NCBI RefSeq assembly: GCF_001975705.1
Contig: NZ_CP015093.1
Span: 4,100,501 to 4,164,500 of the forward strand
Reading direction: 5' to 3'
Origin: Salipiger abyssi
Lineage (GTDB): Bacteria; Pseudomonadota; Alphaproteobacteria; Rhodobacterales; Rhodobacteraceae
DNA: 64,000 nucleotides
This document shows, piece by piece, positions 44,565-53,685 of the stretch (positions within the stretch are counted from its first letter, which is position 1; every line of letters begins with the position of its first letter). The notes beneath the pieces were generated by a model. That model did no database searches. It saw nothing but the letters and a program-made list of their open reading frames with translations, and had not been told where the DNA came from. Position numbers and translations under genes: made by a program.

Positions 44565-44861
44565 TCAGCGCCCGGGCAGGCCGCGCCGATGGCACCGCAG
44601 CGCCTCCAGCACCAGGATCAGGCAATCGGCGTAATCGGGATCGTCGAGCCGCCGCTCAGGCGCAATCGCCTGCGACAGCGCCGCCGACATCAGCGTGCCG
44701 TTGCCCCATTCCGCATGCGCCCGGCCGATGCGGCGGCGGTAGCGGTCCGCCGCATCGGCCCGCGCCACCAGATCCCGCGCAGCCCGCCAGCGCTGCCCCT
44801 GCGGCACGCTCAACAGCGCGCAGGCGGCGCAGATCAGATCGCCATGCAGCACCGGCCTCAT
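44565..44861 (-). CDS. Conserved hypothetical protein at the end of the GTA operon
   Basis: 98 residues. Its ATG overlaps the stop of GTA g15 as ATGA, so it is translated as the last gene of the GTA transcript. Sequence is Arg/Ala-rich: LHGDLICAACALLSVPQGQRW, then GRAHAEWGNGTLMSAAL and LILVLEALRCHRRGLPGR, with four Cys (three in CAAC and DCL, one in RCHRR). I do not recognise a domain. It may be an accessory GTA gene. Confidence 0.72.
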   Translation of the reverse strand: MRPVLHGDLICAACALLSVPQGQRWRAARDLVARADAADRYRRRIGRAHAEWGNGTLMSAALSQAIAPERRLDDPDYADCLILVLEALRCHRRGLPGR

Positions 44862-47800
44862 GCCGAGAGCGTCACCCTCGCGAACGGCCCCGGCCCGTAA
44901 CGCGCCGAGATCTGCGCCACCTCGATGGCATAGACGCCCGAAATCCCGTCCTGCGCCGGATCGTAGCTCCAGGCGGGCTGCGCCACCTGCGCGCTGCGCA
45001 GCACCGTCTCGCCCTGCGTCACGCGCAGCTGATAGGCCTCGCTCTCCTCGCCCAGCGGCACCTCGTGGAGCGCCCAGCTGTCACCGTCGATGCGGGTGCG
45101 CCGGATCCAGCTGACATCGACGCCGCTGCCGGTCTCGACCGCGCGCAGATGCGCCGGGCGGTAGGGCCGCAACCCGTTGCCGTCAAAGGCATGCACCTCT
45201 TGCACATAGCTCGGATCGTCATAGCCGCGCCGTGCCGGACCGATGCGGTAATGCCGCTGCTGGCGCCGCAGCGCCGCCGCCAGCGCGATCTGCTGCGGTG
45301 TGCCGTCGAGCGCCACCACCCAGGACCCCTCGGGCCAGACCTCCGGCATGAGACCGTCGGTGCCGAACTGCCCGCGCAGCCGGTGGCTCAGCATCCAGAC
45401 GCCTTCGCCCGCCATCTGCGCATCGCGGAACTGAAAGATCTCCCAGGCGCCGGGCGTACCGTCGCCGATGGCCATCAGATTGCCCCCCGCGAGCAGCGCT
45501 TCGTCGCCGATGGATTGCAGCGTGCCCGAGAGCATCCGCAGCTGCAACAGCCCGCCCCGGTCGATCCGCCCGGCGGGCGCCGCCGCCAGCGGCGTCTCGG
45601 TCACGCCGATCGCCGAACGCGCGGCGATGATCTCGTTCAGCACGTAATCCGCATCCGACCCGGACTCGTAGACCGCCACCGATCCCGGCCACGGATCGGA
45701 GGTCAGCGCCACATGCGGCGCGTGCTCGACCTCCTCGCCGCTCATCAGCGGCAGATCCAAGAAGAAGGGCAGCACCTGCACCGCCGGGATGAAGGCGCGC
45801 AGGCTCGGCGCGTCGTCGGGGAAATCCGACGGCAGGTAGACATCCGGCTCGATCCGCACCGCATCCACCAGCTGATGCGTGCCGATCTCGACCCGGTCGA
45901 CCCGCGCCAGCACCCGCCCCGCCTCGGCGGGCAGCGAGACCACATCCCCCGCCGCAACCGGAAGCTGCGAGGGCGGCAGCGCGAAACGCAGGCTCTCGCG
46001 CGCCACGCGCCCCTCGGCAAGCCAGCGCTCCACCGTCATCCGCGCCTCGCGCCGGGTCAGCGCCATGGAGAGCTCGGACTCGGCCACCGCATGGGTTTCC
46101 TCGTCGGGCAGCACCGTCTCTTCGGCGGCAATGGCGTGATCGCCATCCGCCTCGACAAAGCGCAGCCGCACCCGGCCCGCCATCTCCGCCTCGCTGGCCC
46201 GGCTGCGCACCAGATCGCCGTCGAGCTCTTCGGACACCGCCAGCCGCTCCGGCGCCAGCTCCACCGCATCGCGCCCGCGCCGCAGCGCAAAGACCAGCGC
46301 CCCGTCGCGCTCGATCGCATCCACCCCATGCGCCAGCATCAGCGGTTGCAGCGCGCGGCGGGCGTCGCCCACCTGGTCCACCGCATAGCCCCGCACCCAG
46401 CCATGCAACCCGCTCACATCGTAGTCGTGCAGACCCACGCTGTCGCAGATCTCCGCCACCACCGAGGCCAGCGTGCGCGACGAGACACGCCCGTTGAGCC
46501 AGTGCCCGCGCCGGTAATTGCCGCCATCGGTCCAGAGCTCCGAAAGCCCCGGAAACCACGGATAAGGCCGCGCATCCCAGGCCCAGACATAAGCGTGATC
46601 CATGTCGAGCATCGGCCCGCCATACTCCTCCGAGACCGGGTTATGCGCCGGATCGCCCCAATAGGCATGCATCGCGCGCAGATATTGCCGCTGGATAAGT
46701 TCATCTCGCAAGCCATTGGAATAATACGGCAACCGGCTTTCAGAGCTTTTCGGATCGAGGAACTTGTTGGGCTGGTTGGTGCCCTTGTCGAGCGCGGCAC
46801 AACCCAGCTCGGTAAAGCGCAGGGGCTTCGATCCCGGCTCCCAGGCGGTGGGGTCGGCCTGCCGTACGCCACCGATCCGCTCGTGATGAGCATTGCCCCA
46901 CCAGCCGCGCAGATCCTTGTAGCGGAACACCCAGGGCTCGTCATGCGCCCCGTCGGTGATGGGCTCCCGGCGCTGCGCCGCGCGCGCCTCGGCACTGGGG
47001 TAGTACCAGTCATAGCCCTCGCCGCCGGCAACATTGGCCATGAGGTAGTCGGGGTTGTAGATCGCGCCCCAATGCGCATCCGCATGGTCGTCGCCGTCAC
47101 GCCAGTCCGACAGCGGCATGTAATTGTCGATGCCGATAAAGTCGATCTGATCGTCCGCCCAGAGCGGATCGAGATGGAAATACACATCCCCCGTCCCGTC
47201 CTGCGGATGATAGCCGAAATATTCCGACCAATCGGCGGCATAGCCGAGCTTCACCTCCGGCCCCAGCAGCGCGCGGCATTCGGCGGCCAGCGCGCGCAGA
47301 GCCGCGACCGCCGGAAAGCCACTGTCCGAGCGGATCTGCGTCAGCGCCCGCATCTCAGACCCGATGCAGAAGGACTCGACCCCGCCCGCCGCCGCGCAGA
47401 GCGCCGCCTGATGCAGGATGAACCGGCTATAGGACCATTCCGCCGGCCCGTCATAGCTCACCGTGCCGTCGCCCACGGAGAAATCCGCCGCCGTCACGGT
47501 GCCGATGAAATCCGCCACCTCGCTGGCCGCCGCCGCCGTGCCGTCGGGCGAGCCGTCACGCCCCGGCGCCGCGCTCAGGGTGATCCGCCCGCGCCAGGGC
47601 AGCGGCGGCTGGTCTTCCGCGCCGCTCCACGGGTCTTCGAGCCCGTTGCCCTCCAGCTGCTCCATCAGGATGAAGGGGTAATACATCACCTCCAGCCCGC
47701 GATCCGCCATGCGCCGGATCGCCTGCACCACCGAGGCATCGCAGGGTGTGCCGCCATAGACCGGACGGTCCTCGACGCGGGGCACCAGCTCCGCCGCGCC

Positions 47801-48760
47801 GCGTGCCAGCCCCGAGACTTTCCATTTCATCTTTTTCCCGTCGAACTCATCCTGTTCGATCTTGGGTTTGATCTCACATTGCCCACAGCGCAGATCGCTG
47901 CCGAACCAGCTCACCACCAGCGAGACCGCGCCGCAGCCCGGCATCTCGTCGGTGAGTTGATCCAGCGACGTGTTGAAATCCGGCGCTTCGGAGGGCGAGT
48001 TCACGTTCACCACCCCCGAAGATCCCTTGCCGTATTTCATATGTACCGGCTCCGTCGCCAGCGCATATTCCCCCGTGCCCGGGATCATCGCCACGCCGCG
48101 GATCGCATGCGGCACATCCTCGGGGTCGTCCTGCACCGGTCGCGTCACCTCGAAACTGAACTGCGGCACCCGGTTGCCGAAGGCTTCCAGCATCAGATCC
48201 TCGATCACCACATAGGCGGTGCCGCGATAGGCTGGCACCAGACCTGCGCCCTCCTCCGCCTCCATGCGCGGATCGGGCGCCTGATCGCGGCTGCCCGGAT
48301 AGACCCGCATGTTCAGATCGCTGACCGGCAGCTCGGCGCCATCCGCCCAGACCCGGTTCACCCCTGAAATCTCGCCCTTGCAAAGCGCCAGCGCGAGGCT
48401 CACCGAATAGCTGTAGCTCTTCACCGTCGGCCCCGAGGGCTGGCCCTTGCCGCCGCCGCCGGTTTTCTTCTTCTTCACATGTTCGACGAATTCCGTGGCC
48501 CAGATCACATGGCCACCGACCCGCATCCGCCCATAGACCTGCGCGATGGCCGCGCCTTCGCCGGCACCGCTCAGCCGAAAACGCTCGATGCGGCCGGTCT
48601 CGACCGTCTCGGCGCCCTTGCCCATCAGCCGCTGATCCAGCGCCCGGCCGAAACTCGCGCCGATAAAGCGGCCCACCGCCGTCATCGACAGCCCCAGAAC
48701 CGAACCGCCGATTGCGCTGCCTGCCGCCGCGCCGACGGCTGAGAAAAGGATCGTCGCCAT
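44858..48760 (-). CDS. GTA g15: host-specificity/receptor-binding tail fibre-type protein
   Basis: 1300 residues, the largest protein of the GTA cluster. An N-terminal part (to about 400) forms tail-tip structure with LLTAVGRFIGASFGRALDQRL and VWADGAELPVSDLNM. The middle (about 430-760) is the GTA TIM-barrel domain with SEMRALTQIR, LGYAADWSEYFGYHPQDG and DFIGIDNYMPLSDWRDG. The rest is a phage tail-3-type region with beta-rich segments. RcGTA g15 is a tip protein that contacts the cell surface; a comparable role is likely. Long, high-GC codon pattern like the host. ATG at 48760 overlaps the g14 stop as TAATG. Confidence 0.92.
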   Translation of the reverse strand: MATILFSAVGAAAGSAIGGSVLGLSMTAVGRFIGASFGRALDQRLMGKGAETVETGRIERFRLSGAGEGAAIAQVYGRMRVGGHVIWATEFVEHVKKKKTGGGGKGQPSGPTVKSYSYSVSLALALCKGEISGVNRVWADGAELPVSDLNMRVYPGSRDQAPDPRMEAEEGAGLVPAYRGTAYVVIEDLMLEAFGNRVPQFSFEVTRPVQDDPEDVPHAIRGVAMIPGTGEYALATEPVHMKYGKGSSGVVNVNSPSEAPDFNTSLDQLTDEMPGCGAVSLVVSWFGSDLRCGQCEIKPKIEQDEFDGKKMKWKVSGLARGAAELVPRVEDRPVYGGTPCDASVVQAIRRMADRGLEVMYYPFILMEQLEGNGLEDPWSGAEDQPPLPWRGRITLSAAPGRDGSPDGTAAAASEVADFIGTVTAADFSVGDGTVSYDGPAEWSYSRFILHQAALCAAAGGVESFCIGSEMRALTQIRSDSGFPAVAALRALAAECRALLGPEVKLGYAADWSEYFGYHPQDGTGDVYFHLDPLWADDQIDFIGIDNYMPLSDWRDGDDHADAHWGAIYNPDYLMANVAGGEGYDWYYPSAEARAAQRREPITDGAHDEPWVFRYKDLRGWWGNAHHERIGGVRQADPTAWEPGSKPLRFTELGCAALDKGTNQPNKFLDPKSSESRLPYYSNGLRDELIQRQYLRAMHAYWGDPAHNPVSEEYGGPMLDMDHAYVWAWDARPYPWFPGLSELWTDGGNYRRGHWLNGRVSSRTLASVVAEICDSVGLHDYDVSGLHGWVRGYAVDQVGDARRALQPLMLAHGVDAIERDGALVFALRRGRDAVELAPERLAVSEELDGDLVRSRASEAEMAGRVRLRFVEADGDHAIAAEETVLPDEETHAVAESELSMALTRREARMTVERWLAEGRVARESLRFALPPSQLPVAAGDVVSLPAEAGRVLARVDRVEIGTHQLVDAVRIEPDVYLPSDFPDDAPSLRAFIPAVQVLPFFLDLPLMSGEEVEHAPHVALTSDPWPGSVAVYESGSDADYVLNEIIAARSAIGVTETPLAAAPAGRIDRGGLLQLRMLSGTLQSIGDEALLAGGNLMAIGDGTPGAWEIFQFRDAQMAGEGVWMLSHRLRGQFGTDGLMPEVWPEGSWVVALDGTPQQIALAAALRRQQRHYRIGPARRGYDDPSYVQEVHAFDGNGLRPYRPAHLRAVETGSGVDVSWIRRTRIDGDSWALHEVPLGEESEAYQLRVTQGETVLRSAQVAQPAWSYDPAQDGISGVYAIEVAQISARYGPGPFARVTLSA

Positions 48761-49200
48761 TATGTCACCTCTGTTGGAAGGGCAAAGCGCGCCGCGATGC
48801 GCCGCCGCCAGGGCTGGCTCAGCGGGCTTTCGATCACCCCGTGCCCGTTATAGGCATGCACAAAGCTCGCCGCCGCGCCGATGCCCGCCTGAAGCCCCAG
48901 ATGTTTCGCCACCGCGCCCTCGCGCATGCGGAAGAGCAGCACATCGCCCGGTGCCTCGTCCTCGCGCGGCTTGCGCGCCATATAGCGCAGCCCGATGCGC
49001 AGCAGCGCCTCGTCGCCCTGTGGCTCGGACCAGTCCATCGTGTAGGGCGGCGCCTGCTCGGGCTCCGGCCCGATCAGCTCGCGCCAGACCCCGCGCAACA
49101 GCCCCAGACAGTCGCAGCCCGCGCCCCGGACCGAGGCCTGATGCACATAGGGCGTGCCGATCCAGCCGCGCGCGGCGGCGACAACGCGCGCCCCGCTCAT
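48760..49200 (-). CDS. GTA g14: NlpC/P60-type peptidase
   Basis: 146 residues. Cys31 in GAGCDCLGLLRG and His in SFVHAYNGHGV form the NlpC/P60 catalytic pair; PEDVLLFRMR-like APGDVLLFRMREGAVAKHLG is typical. In RcGTA and related tails this peptidase opens the peptidoglycan during particle entry. Start and stop overlap its neighbours g13 (ATGA) and g15 (TAATG), so it is translated in step with them. Confidence 0.92.
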   Translation of the reverse strand: MSGARVVAAARGWIGTPYVHQASVRGAGCDCLGLLRGVWRELIGPEPEQAPPYTMDWSEPQGDEALLRIGLRYMARKPREDEAPGDVLLFRMREGAVAKHLGLQAGIGAAASFVHAYNGHGVIESPLSQPWRRRIAARFALPTEVT

Positions 49201-50078
49201 CGCCGGCTCCCGCCGCTCTGCGACTTCGCCTGCGAAGGGTGCACCATGATCCAGTCCTCTTCGGGAATATCCGGAAAGCCCTGAAAGTTCAGGATATTGT
49301 TGAATTTCAACCGACAGGTCTCAAACCGCTTGTCGCACCCGGCGAAAAGCCGGAGCATATCGCCCGCCGCCACCGGCGCGCCCAGCGGCTCCCAGAGTTC
49401 GATCAGCCGCTCACCGTTCCAGAAGCGGTCGCGCTTGATGCTGCCGCTCAGCCCCTCGGCGGCGCCGCTCAGCACCTCGAAGCGCCCGCGCTGGAACCAG
49501 CCGGCCTCGAACCCGGTGAGATCGCCAAAGCGGAAGGAGCGGTTTTCCTCGACGCCAAGCGCCGGCCCCTCGTGGAAATACCCCGGCTCGCTCAGATCGG
49601 CACCGCAGGCGGCATCGCCCAGAACCGCGCTACAGGGCGCCTGAAACACCCGCCCCACCGGGCGGTTCAGCATCTCGGTCAGCCCGCGCAGCTCGGCGTG
49701 AAACGCGCCATTCGCGCGCCGGATCTCGCCGATGCTGCCCCGGAACATCATCCTTCGCTGGTCGGTATCGCGCCAGTTCACCAGCCACGAGACAACTTCG
49801 GCCCCGTCAAAGCGCCCGGCCTCGATATCCGCCTCCGACAGCGCATCGTCGCGCAGCGCGCCCATGGCCTCGGTATTGTCCACCGAGAGCCCGGTCGCCT
49901 GTTGCAGCGCCATCGCCGTCAGCCCGGTATCGGCGCGAAACACGAGCCCGTCAAAGCTCAGATCGCGGTCGTGATCGGTGAATCCGTAGCGCGTGCCGTC
50001 GCGCCGCGTCACCGCCCAGCAGCGCGCCACCGTGGTCAGCCCGGTGGCGAGATGCACGTGAAGCTCGTCCACCCCCAT
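49197..50078 (-). CDS. GTA g13: tail hub/tip protein (DUF2163 family)
   Basis: 293 residues. Starts MGVDELHVHLATGLTTVARCWAVTRRDGTRYGFTDHDRDLSFDG, the typical beginning of the DUF2163/GTA gp13 family; LFAGCDKRFETCRLKFNNILNFQGFPD at the C-terminus is the conserved cysteine-bearing end. It forms part of the tail tip with g12 and g14. A 1-base TGATG-type overlap couples it to g12. The frame continues further upstream, but that part lies within g12. Confidence 0.92.
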   Translation of the reverse strand: MGVDELHVHLATGLTTVARCWAVTRRDGTRYGFTDHDRDLSFDGLVFRADTGLTAMALQQATGLSVDNTEAMGALRDDALSEADIEAGRFDGAEVVSWLVNWRDTDQRRMMFRGSIGEIRRANGAFHAELRGLTEMLNRPVGRVFQAPCSAVLGDAACGADLSEPGYFHEGPALGVEENRSFRFGDLTGFEAGWFQRGRFEVLSGAAEGLSGSIKRDRFWNGERLIELWEPLGAPVAAGDMLRLFAGCDKRFETCRLKFNNILNFQGFPDIPEEDWIMVHPSQAKSQSGGSRR

Positions 50079-50710
50079 CAGACCCGCACCTCCACCACCG
50101 GCACGTCGGGCGCCTGGCCCGCCTTGAAGCTCGCGACGCTGACATTGATCCGGTCGGTATCGAACCGCACCGGCACGTCGAATTCGAACCCTGCCGAGAC
50201 CTCGACCCCGGCCAGCGGCGGCTCTTCGAATGTGATCACCCCGGTGGTCAGGTCGATCTCGAAATGCACGCCCTCGCGCATCTCGACATCCTGCACCGCC
50301 GCCAGCACCGTGCCGGCCACCGGCTTCGTGATCGGGCGGGCATAGGCGGCGGCGCCCGAGCGGTAATTCTTGACCAGTTGAAAGGCCCGGGTTTCGCCGT
50401 CGCCCTCGGCGATCACCTGATCGGTGGGCGTCACCCTGCCGCTGGGTTTGCACGACCGGTAATCCGCCCAGTCCTTCCAGCGGAATCCGTAAAGCTGGCC
50501 GTGCCGCGCCTCGAAAAACGCCAGCAGCGCCTCGATATCGTCGAGCCCGCGCAGCCCCAGCCCGGCGTCGTAGCGCCGCCGCGAATGCGCCCAGGGGCTG
50601 TTGCGCTCCTCGAACCCGCTGGTCAGTTCGACCACATCCGTGCGCCGCTCCGGCCCGCCCAGCGCGCCAAAGCTCAGATCCGCCGGAAATCTCACCTCGT
50701 GAAAACTCAT
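50078..50710 (-). CDS. GTA g12: distal tail protein (DUF2460/TIGR02217 family)
   Basis: 210 residues. SFHEVRFPADLSFGALGGPERRTDV is the conserved opening and ARHGQLYGFRWKDWADYRSC the middle signature of the family. The C-terminal half is beta-rich (VHFEIDLTTGVITFEEPPLAG). In RcGTA it forms the ring at the end of the tail tube. The ATG has AGGAACGGG before it and sits 10 bases after g11. Confidence 0.92.
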   Translation of the reverse strand: MSFHEVRFPADLSFGALGGPERRTDVVELTSGFEERNSPWAHSRRRYDAGLGLRGLDDIEALLAFFEARHGQLYGFRWKDWADYRSCKPSGRVTPTDQVIAEGDGETRAFQLVKNYRSGAAAYARPITKPVAGTVLAAVQDVEMREGVHFEIDLTTGVITFEEPPLAGVEVSAGFEFDVPVRFDTDRINVSVASFKAGQAPDVPVVEVRV

Positions 50711-50720
50711 CGCCCGTTCC

Positions 50721-51386
50721 TCACCTGTTGCGCGCGCCCTGGCCGAGCGCGCGGCTCATCTGCGCCGCGATCTGCGACTGGCTGCGCCGAAAGCTCTGCG
50801 CGTCCGGCGTGGTGATGTTCATCACCACCGTGACCGGCTGCGCACCGCCGCTCTGCGCCCGCACCCCGAGCTTGCCGTCCGGCCCGCGGGTCAGCGGCAT
50901 GATCGCCTCGGGCCCCGCCTCGCCCATCAGCCCGGTGCCGCCGCGCATGGGAAAGCTCACCGGCCCGTTCACCACGCCGCCGCTGGCAAAGGGCATCACC
51001 CGCCCCTGGCTGAAGGAGCCGCCCTTTTCGAACCAGGAAAACCCGCTGAAGAGCCCGGCGAGATTGCCCGCCAGCATCCCGCCCACATGCTGGGTCACCG
51101 GCTTCACCGCGGCCTTGTAGGCGGTGTCGATCATCGAGCGGGCCACCTGCTCCAGTGCCTCGCTCAGCTTTGCGCCGTCCAGCACCACCGCGTCGATGGC
51201 GCGCCCCAGCCCCTTGCTCAGCGCACCCTCCAGCTTGGCCACATTGCGCCCCGTCGCGGAAAAGGTCTGGTGGATGCGCTTCATCTCGGCATCGAACCCC
51301 GCCGCCATGGCGCTGGCGGAGCCAAGCCGCTGTTCCAGCCCGGCTATCTCGGTCTCCAGATCGTCCAGCGTGTCCAAATCGGTCAT
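50721..51386 (-). CDS. GTA g11: tail tape-measure protein (short)
   Basis: 221 residues. Starts MTDLDTLDDLETEIAGLEQRL with a helical N-terminus; SRMIDTAYKAAVKPVTQHVGG and MRGGTGLMGEAGPEAIMPLTRGPDGKLGV are typical tape-measure C-terminal motifs. Length sets tail length; 221 residues agree with the short tail of GTA particles compared with the hundreds of residues in siphophages. ATGA overlap with g10.1 upstream. Confidence 0.91.
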   Translation of the reverse strand: MTDLDTLDDLETEIAGLEQRLGSASAMAAGFDAEMKRIHQTFSATGRNVAKLEGALSKGLGRAIDAVVLDGAKLSEALEQVARSMIDTAYKAAVKPVTQHVGGMLAGNLAGLFSGFSWFEKGGSFSQGRVMPFASGGVVNGPVSFPMRGGTGLMGEAGPEAIMPLTRGPDGKLGVRAQSGGAQPVTVVMNITTPDAQSFRRSQSQIAAQMSRALGQGARNR

Positions 51387-51586
51387 CGGGCATCTCCTTT
51401 CATCTCGTCGGGGAAGGCCGCGATCAGCTCATCGAGCCGCGCCCGTCCCATCGGTGTGCCGCCGCTCTCTTCCCCCAGCATCAGCCGCAGCTCGGCGGGG
51501 GTGAGCGTCCAGAACTGCTCGGGCGTCAGCCCCAGCCCGCGCAGACCCGCGCGCAGCAGCTGCTGCCAGGCAAACCCGTCGCTCAT
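51383..51586 (-). CDS. GTA g10.1: tail assembly chaperone-type protein
   Basis: 67 residues from MSDGFAWQQLLRAGLRGLGLTPEQF; the segment TLTPAELRLMLGEES matches the small phage tail assembly chaperone family (TIGR02216) found after g10 in Rhodobacterales GTA clusters. ATGA overlaps join it to g10 and g11. Probably produced together with g10 to assist the tape-measure. Confidence 0.87.
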   Translation of the reverse strand: MSDGFAWQQLLRAGLRGLGLTPEQFWTLTPAELRLMLGEESGGTPMGRARLDELIAAFPDEMKGDAR

Positions 51587-51906
51587 CCGCTTTCCTCCGG
51601 CAGCATGAAGGCCCGCGCCAGCAGCTCCGCCGCCGCCTTCGCCGCGGCCATCGGGCCGCCGGCGATCTCGGCGCGCAGCAGATCCGCCGCGCTCCCCTCC
51701 CAGCCGCCGCCGCGCAGCCCGGCGACGATCAGCGCCAGCACGTCGCGCGTGCTGCACCGGCCCTCCTCGAAGCGCTGCACCAGCGCCACCAGAGAGCCCT
51801 CCTCGAGCCCAGCTTCCAGCTCGGCCAGCGCCCCCAGCGTCAGCCGCATGGCGCGCTCCTCGCCGTCAAGGGTCAGCGCCACCTCTCCCCGCCACGGATT
51901 GGCCAT
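51583..51906 (-). CDS. GTA g10: tail assembly chaperone-type protein (Phage_TAC_11)
   Basis: 107 residues, MANPWRGEVALTLDGEERAMRLTLGALAELEAGLEEGSL at the start, which is the family hallmark, then a helical region RDVLALIVAGLRGGGW and ADLLRAEIAGGPMAAAKAAAELLARA. Such proteins bind tape-measure proteins during tail assembly. Its start overlaps the g9 stop as TAATG. Confidence 0.9.
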   Translation of the reverse strand: MANPWRGEVALTLDGEERAMRLTLGALAELEAGLEEGSLVALVQRFEEGRCSTRDVLALIVAGLRGGGWEGSAADLLRAEIAGGPMAAAKAAAELLARAFMLPEESG

Positions 51907-52328
51907 TACGCCACCGGTACCGGCACGAATTGCAGCGCCCCCGCCGAGGCGAGCGAGACCTCATAGGTCGCCTCGCCATTATGCGAGCCAGCATATTCGA
52001 TGGAGGTCAGCTGAAACGCCCCTTCCACCGTGCCGAAATCCGGGATGATCACCTGGAAATCCGGCGTCTCCCCGTCGAAAAAGATCTGCCGGGCGCGCTC
52101 GTCCGTGCCCGCGTCGCGGAACACGCCCGAGCCCGAGATATTGGCCGATTTCACCCCGGCCCCCGCCAGCAGCTCGCGCCAGCCGCCCTGGCTCTCCAGC
52201 GTCGTCACATCGACGCTTTCCGCGTTGAAGCTCACCCGCGTCGCGCGCAGCCCCGCCATGGTCTCGAACTGGCCGTCGCCGGTCAGATCCACCTTGATCA
52301 AAAGATCCTTGCCGTTCTGGGCACCCAT
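51906..52328 (-). CDS. GTA g9: major tail protein
   Basis: 140 residues. MGAQNGKDLLIKVDLTGDGQFETMAGLRATRVSFNAESVDVTTLESQGGW is the TP901-1-type major tail protein pattern; IIPDFGTVEGAFQLTSIEYAGSHNGEATYEVSLASAG ends it. It polymerises into the tail tube. AAGGAG precedes the ATG. g8 is 24 bases upstream in transcript order. Confidence 0.93.
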   Translation of the reverse strand: MGAQNGKDLLIKVDLTGDGQFETMAGLRATRVSFNAESVDVTTLESQGGWRELLAGAGVKSANISGSGVFRDAGTDERARQIFFDGETPDFQVIIPDFGTVEGAFQLTSIEYAGSHNGEATYEVSLASAGALQFVPVPVA

Positions 52329-52352
52329 CGCCTTACTCCTTGAATAGAGGGA

Positions 52353-52760
52353 TCAATCGTCTTCGACGCGGGCGCGGAAGGTCATGTCGATCCGCCGCAG
52401 CCCGCCGCTTTCGCGCTTTGCCCGCGCCTTCAGAAAGCGCAGGCTCACCAACCGCCCCCGGTCGAGCGCCAGCCCCGCGTCGTTCAGCGCATCGCAGGCC
52501 GCCGCCGCCACCGTCTTGGCCATCTGAAACCCCGCCGCGTCGGTCACCACCGCCACGGTGAGATCGTGCCAGGCGCCGCCGCCGCTCTGGTCCGAGGCAT
52601 CTTTTGCCGTCTCGGAGCCCAGCAGCACGTACAGCCCCGGCAGCGTGCCCGCCGGCAGCGCGTCGTAGATGTCGCTGCCAACCAGCGCGCTCAGCGCCCC
52701 GTCGCCCGAAAGCTGCTGATACACGGCGCCCTGCAACGCCGCCGACATCGCATAGCTCAT
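52353..52760 (-). CDS. GTA g8: tail terminator-type protein (DUF3168)
   Basis: 135 residues. SAALQGAVYQQLSGDGALSALVGSDIYDALPAGTLPGLYVLLGSE is the family opening, and RRIDMTFRARVEDD the end. DUF3168 proteins form the ring that joins the tail to the head completion proteins. The ATG overlaps the g7 stop as ATGA. Confidence 0.91.
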   Translation of the reverse strand: MSYAMSAALQGAVYQQLSGDGALSALVGSDIYDALPAGTLPGLYVLLGSETAKDASDQSGGGAWHDLTVAVVTDAAGFQMAKTVAAAACDALNDAGLALDRGRLVSLRFLKARAKRESGGLRRIDMTFRARVEDD

Positions 52761-53095
52761 GCCGCCACCTCCTCGCGGGTCTCGCAGATCAGATACATCC
52801 CGCCCGGCTCGTGCTCGGTCACCGTGAGGATGCGGAAGAGCCGCCCCCCCTGACGCAAGCGCTGACCCGGCACCGGCCGGTTCGAGTGGCCCTGCGGCGC
52901 GGCGCGCACGGTGATGCGGAACCCGCCCACCGCCAGTGCGCCCGCCTCGCCATTGGCCTCGCGCCCCGTGCGCGGCCGGATCTCCGCCCAGAGCGTGCCC
53001 AGCACGCTCCAGCTCTCGGTCAGCCCGCCGGCGCCATCCGGCGCGCTCATCGGCGCTTCCAGCACCAGTTGGCGGTTCAGATGCGGCCCGCTCAT
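52757..53095 (-). CDS. GTA g7: head-tail adaptor
   Basis: 112 residues with the head-tail joining (stopper) pattern: GPHLNRQLVLEAPMSAPDGAGGLTESWSVLGTLWAEIRP and GQRLRQGGRLFRILTVTEHEPGG. Coupled to g6 by ATGA and to g8 by ATGA, so the connector proteins are made together. Confidence 0.91.
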   Translation of the reverse strand: MSGPHLNRQLVLEAPMSAPDGAGGLTESWSVLGTLWAEIRPRTGREANGEAGALAVGGFRITVRAAPQGHSNRPVPGQRLRQGGRLFRILTVTEHEPGGMYLICETREEVAA

Positions 53096-53685
53096 GCTCC
53101 GAACCCCATGCGCATGGGCCGGTAGCGGGCAATGAGCGAGGTCACACCGAAGGGCATGCAGCCCTGTCCCAGCGCCGTCTCGTCGCGATATTCGTAGTAA
53201 TGCGCCGCCAGCAGCAGCACCGCCTGTGCCAGATCGGCGGGCAGATCGTCGAAGCCCCCGCCATAGCCCGCGGTAAACCGGATCTCTGCCGCGCCGCCCT
53301 CGGGGATTGCCGGCAGCGCCGTGCCCTGCGGGCGCAGCCTCGGCGCCTGCCCGTCCACCTCCAGCCGGTAGCGCGCCGGGTCGATGACCTCTGCCGCTCC
53401 GAACCGATCCACGACGGAAAGCTGGCTCACCGCGCTCACCGGCGCCACCGGAAACACCGCAGCTTCCGGGTCGCGCCAGCCGTTCAGCGTCCAGACAAAG
53501 CCGCGTGTGATCAGCGCCTTGCCCGTTCGCGCCTCGATGGCCGCCAGCGCCGCCCGCAGGAACGAGCCCAGCACCGCATCCTGCACGTCGTCCTCGGCAA
53601 AGCCGCTACCCAGCCGCAGGTGGCGCTTCAGCGCCGCCACCGGAAGGGCCGCGTCGGGCACCTGTGTTTCTTCGATCAACATCAT
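53092..53685 (-). CDS. GTA g6: head-tail connector
   Basis: 197 residues. The helical opening EETQVPDAALPVAALKRHLRLGSGFAEDDVQDAVLGSFLRAALAAIEARTGKALI is typical of gp6-like connectors, followed by a beta domain (RYRLEVDGQAPRLRP). Start chosen at the first of two ATGs, which has GGAG about 9 bases upstream. A 161-base gap with a hairpin separates it from g5. Confidence 0.9.
   Translation of the reverse strand: MMLIEETQVPDAALPVAALKRHLRLGSGFAEDDVQDAVLGSFLRAALAAIEARTGKALITRGFVWTLNGWRDPEAAVFPVAPVSAVSQLSVVDRFGAAEVIDPARYRLEVDGQAPRLRPQGTALPAIPEGGAAEIRFTAGYGGGFDDLPADLAQAVLLLAAHYYEYRDETALGQGCMPFGVTSLIARYRPMRMGFGA

Noticed and set aside
44552..48367. A 1271-codon plus-strand frame opposite GTA g15
   Set aside because: Composition is Arg/Pro/Gln/His-rich and lacks any motif; it mirrors the real g15 gene as a GC shadow.
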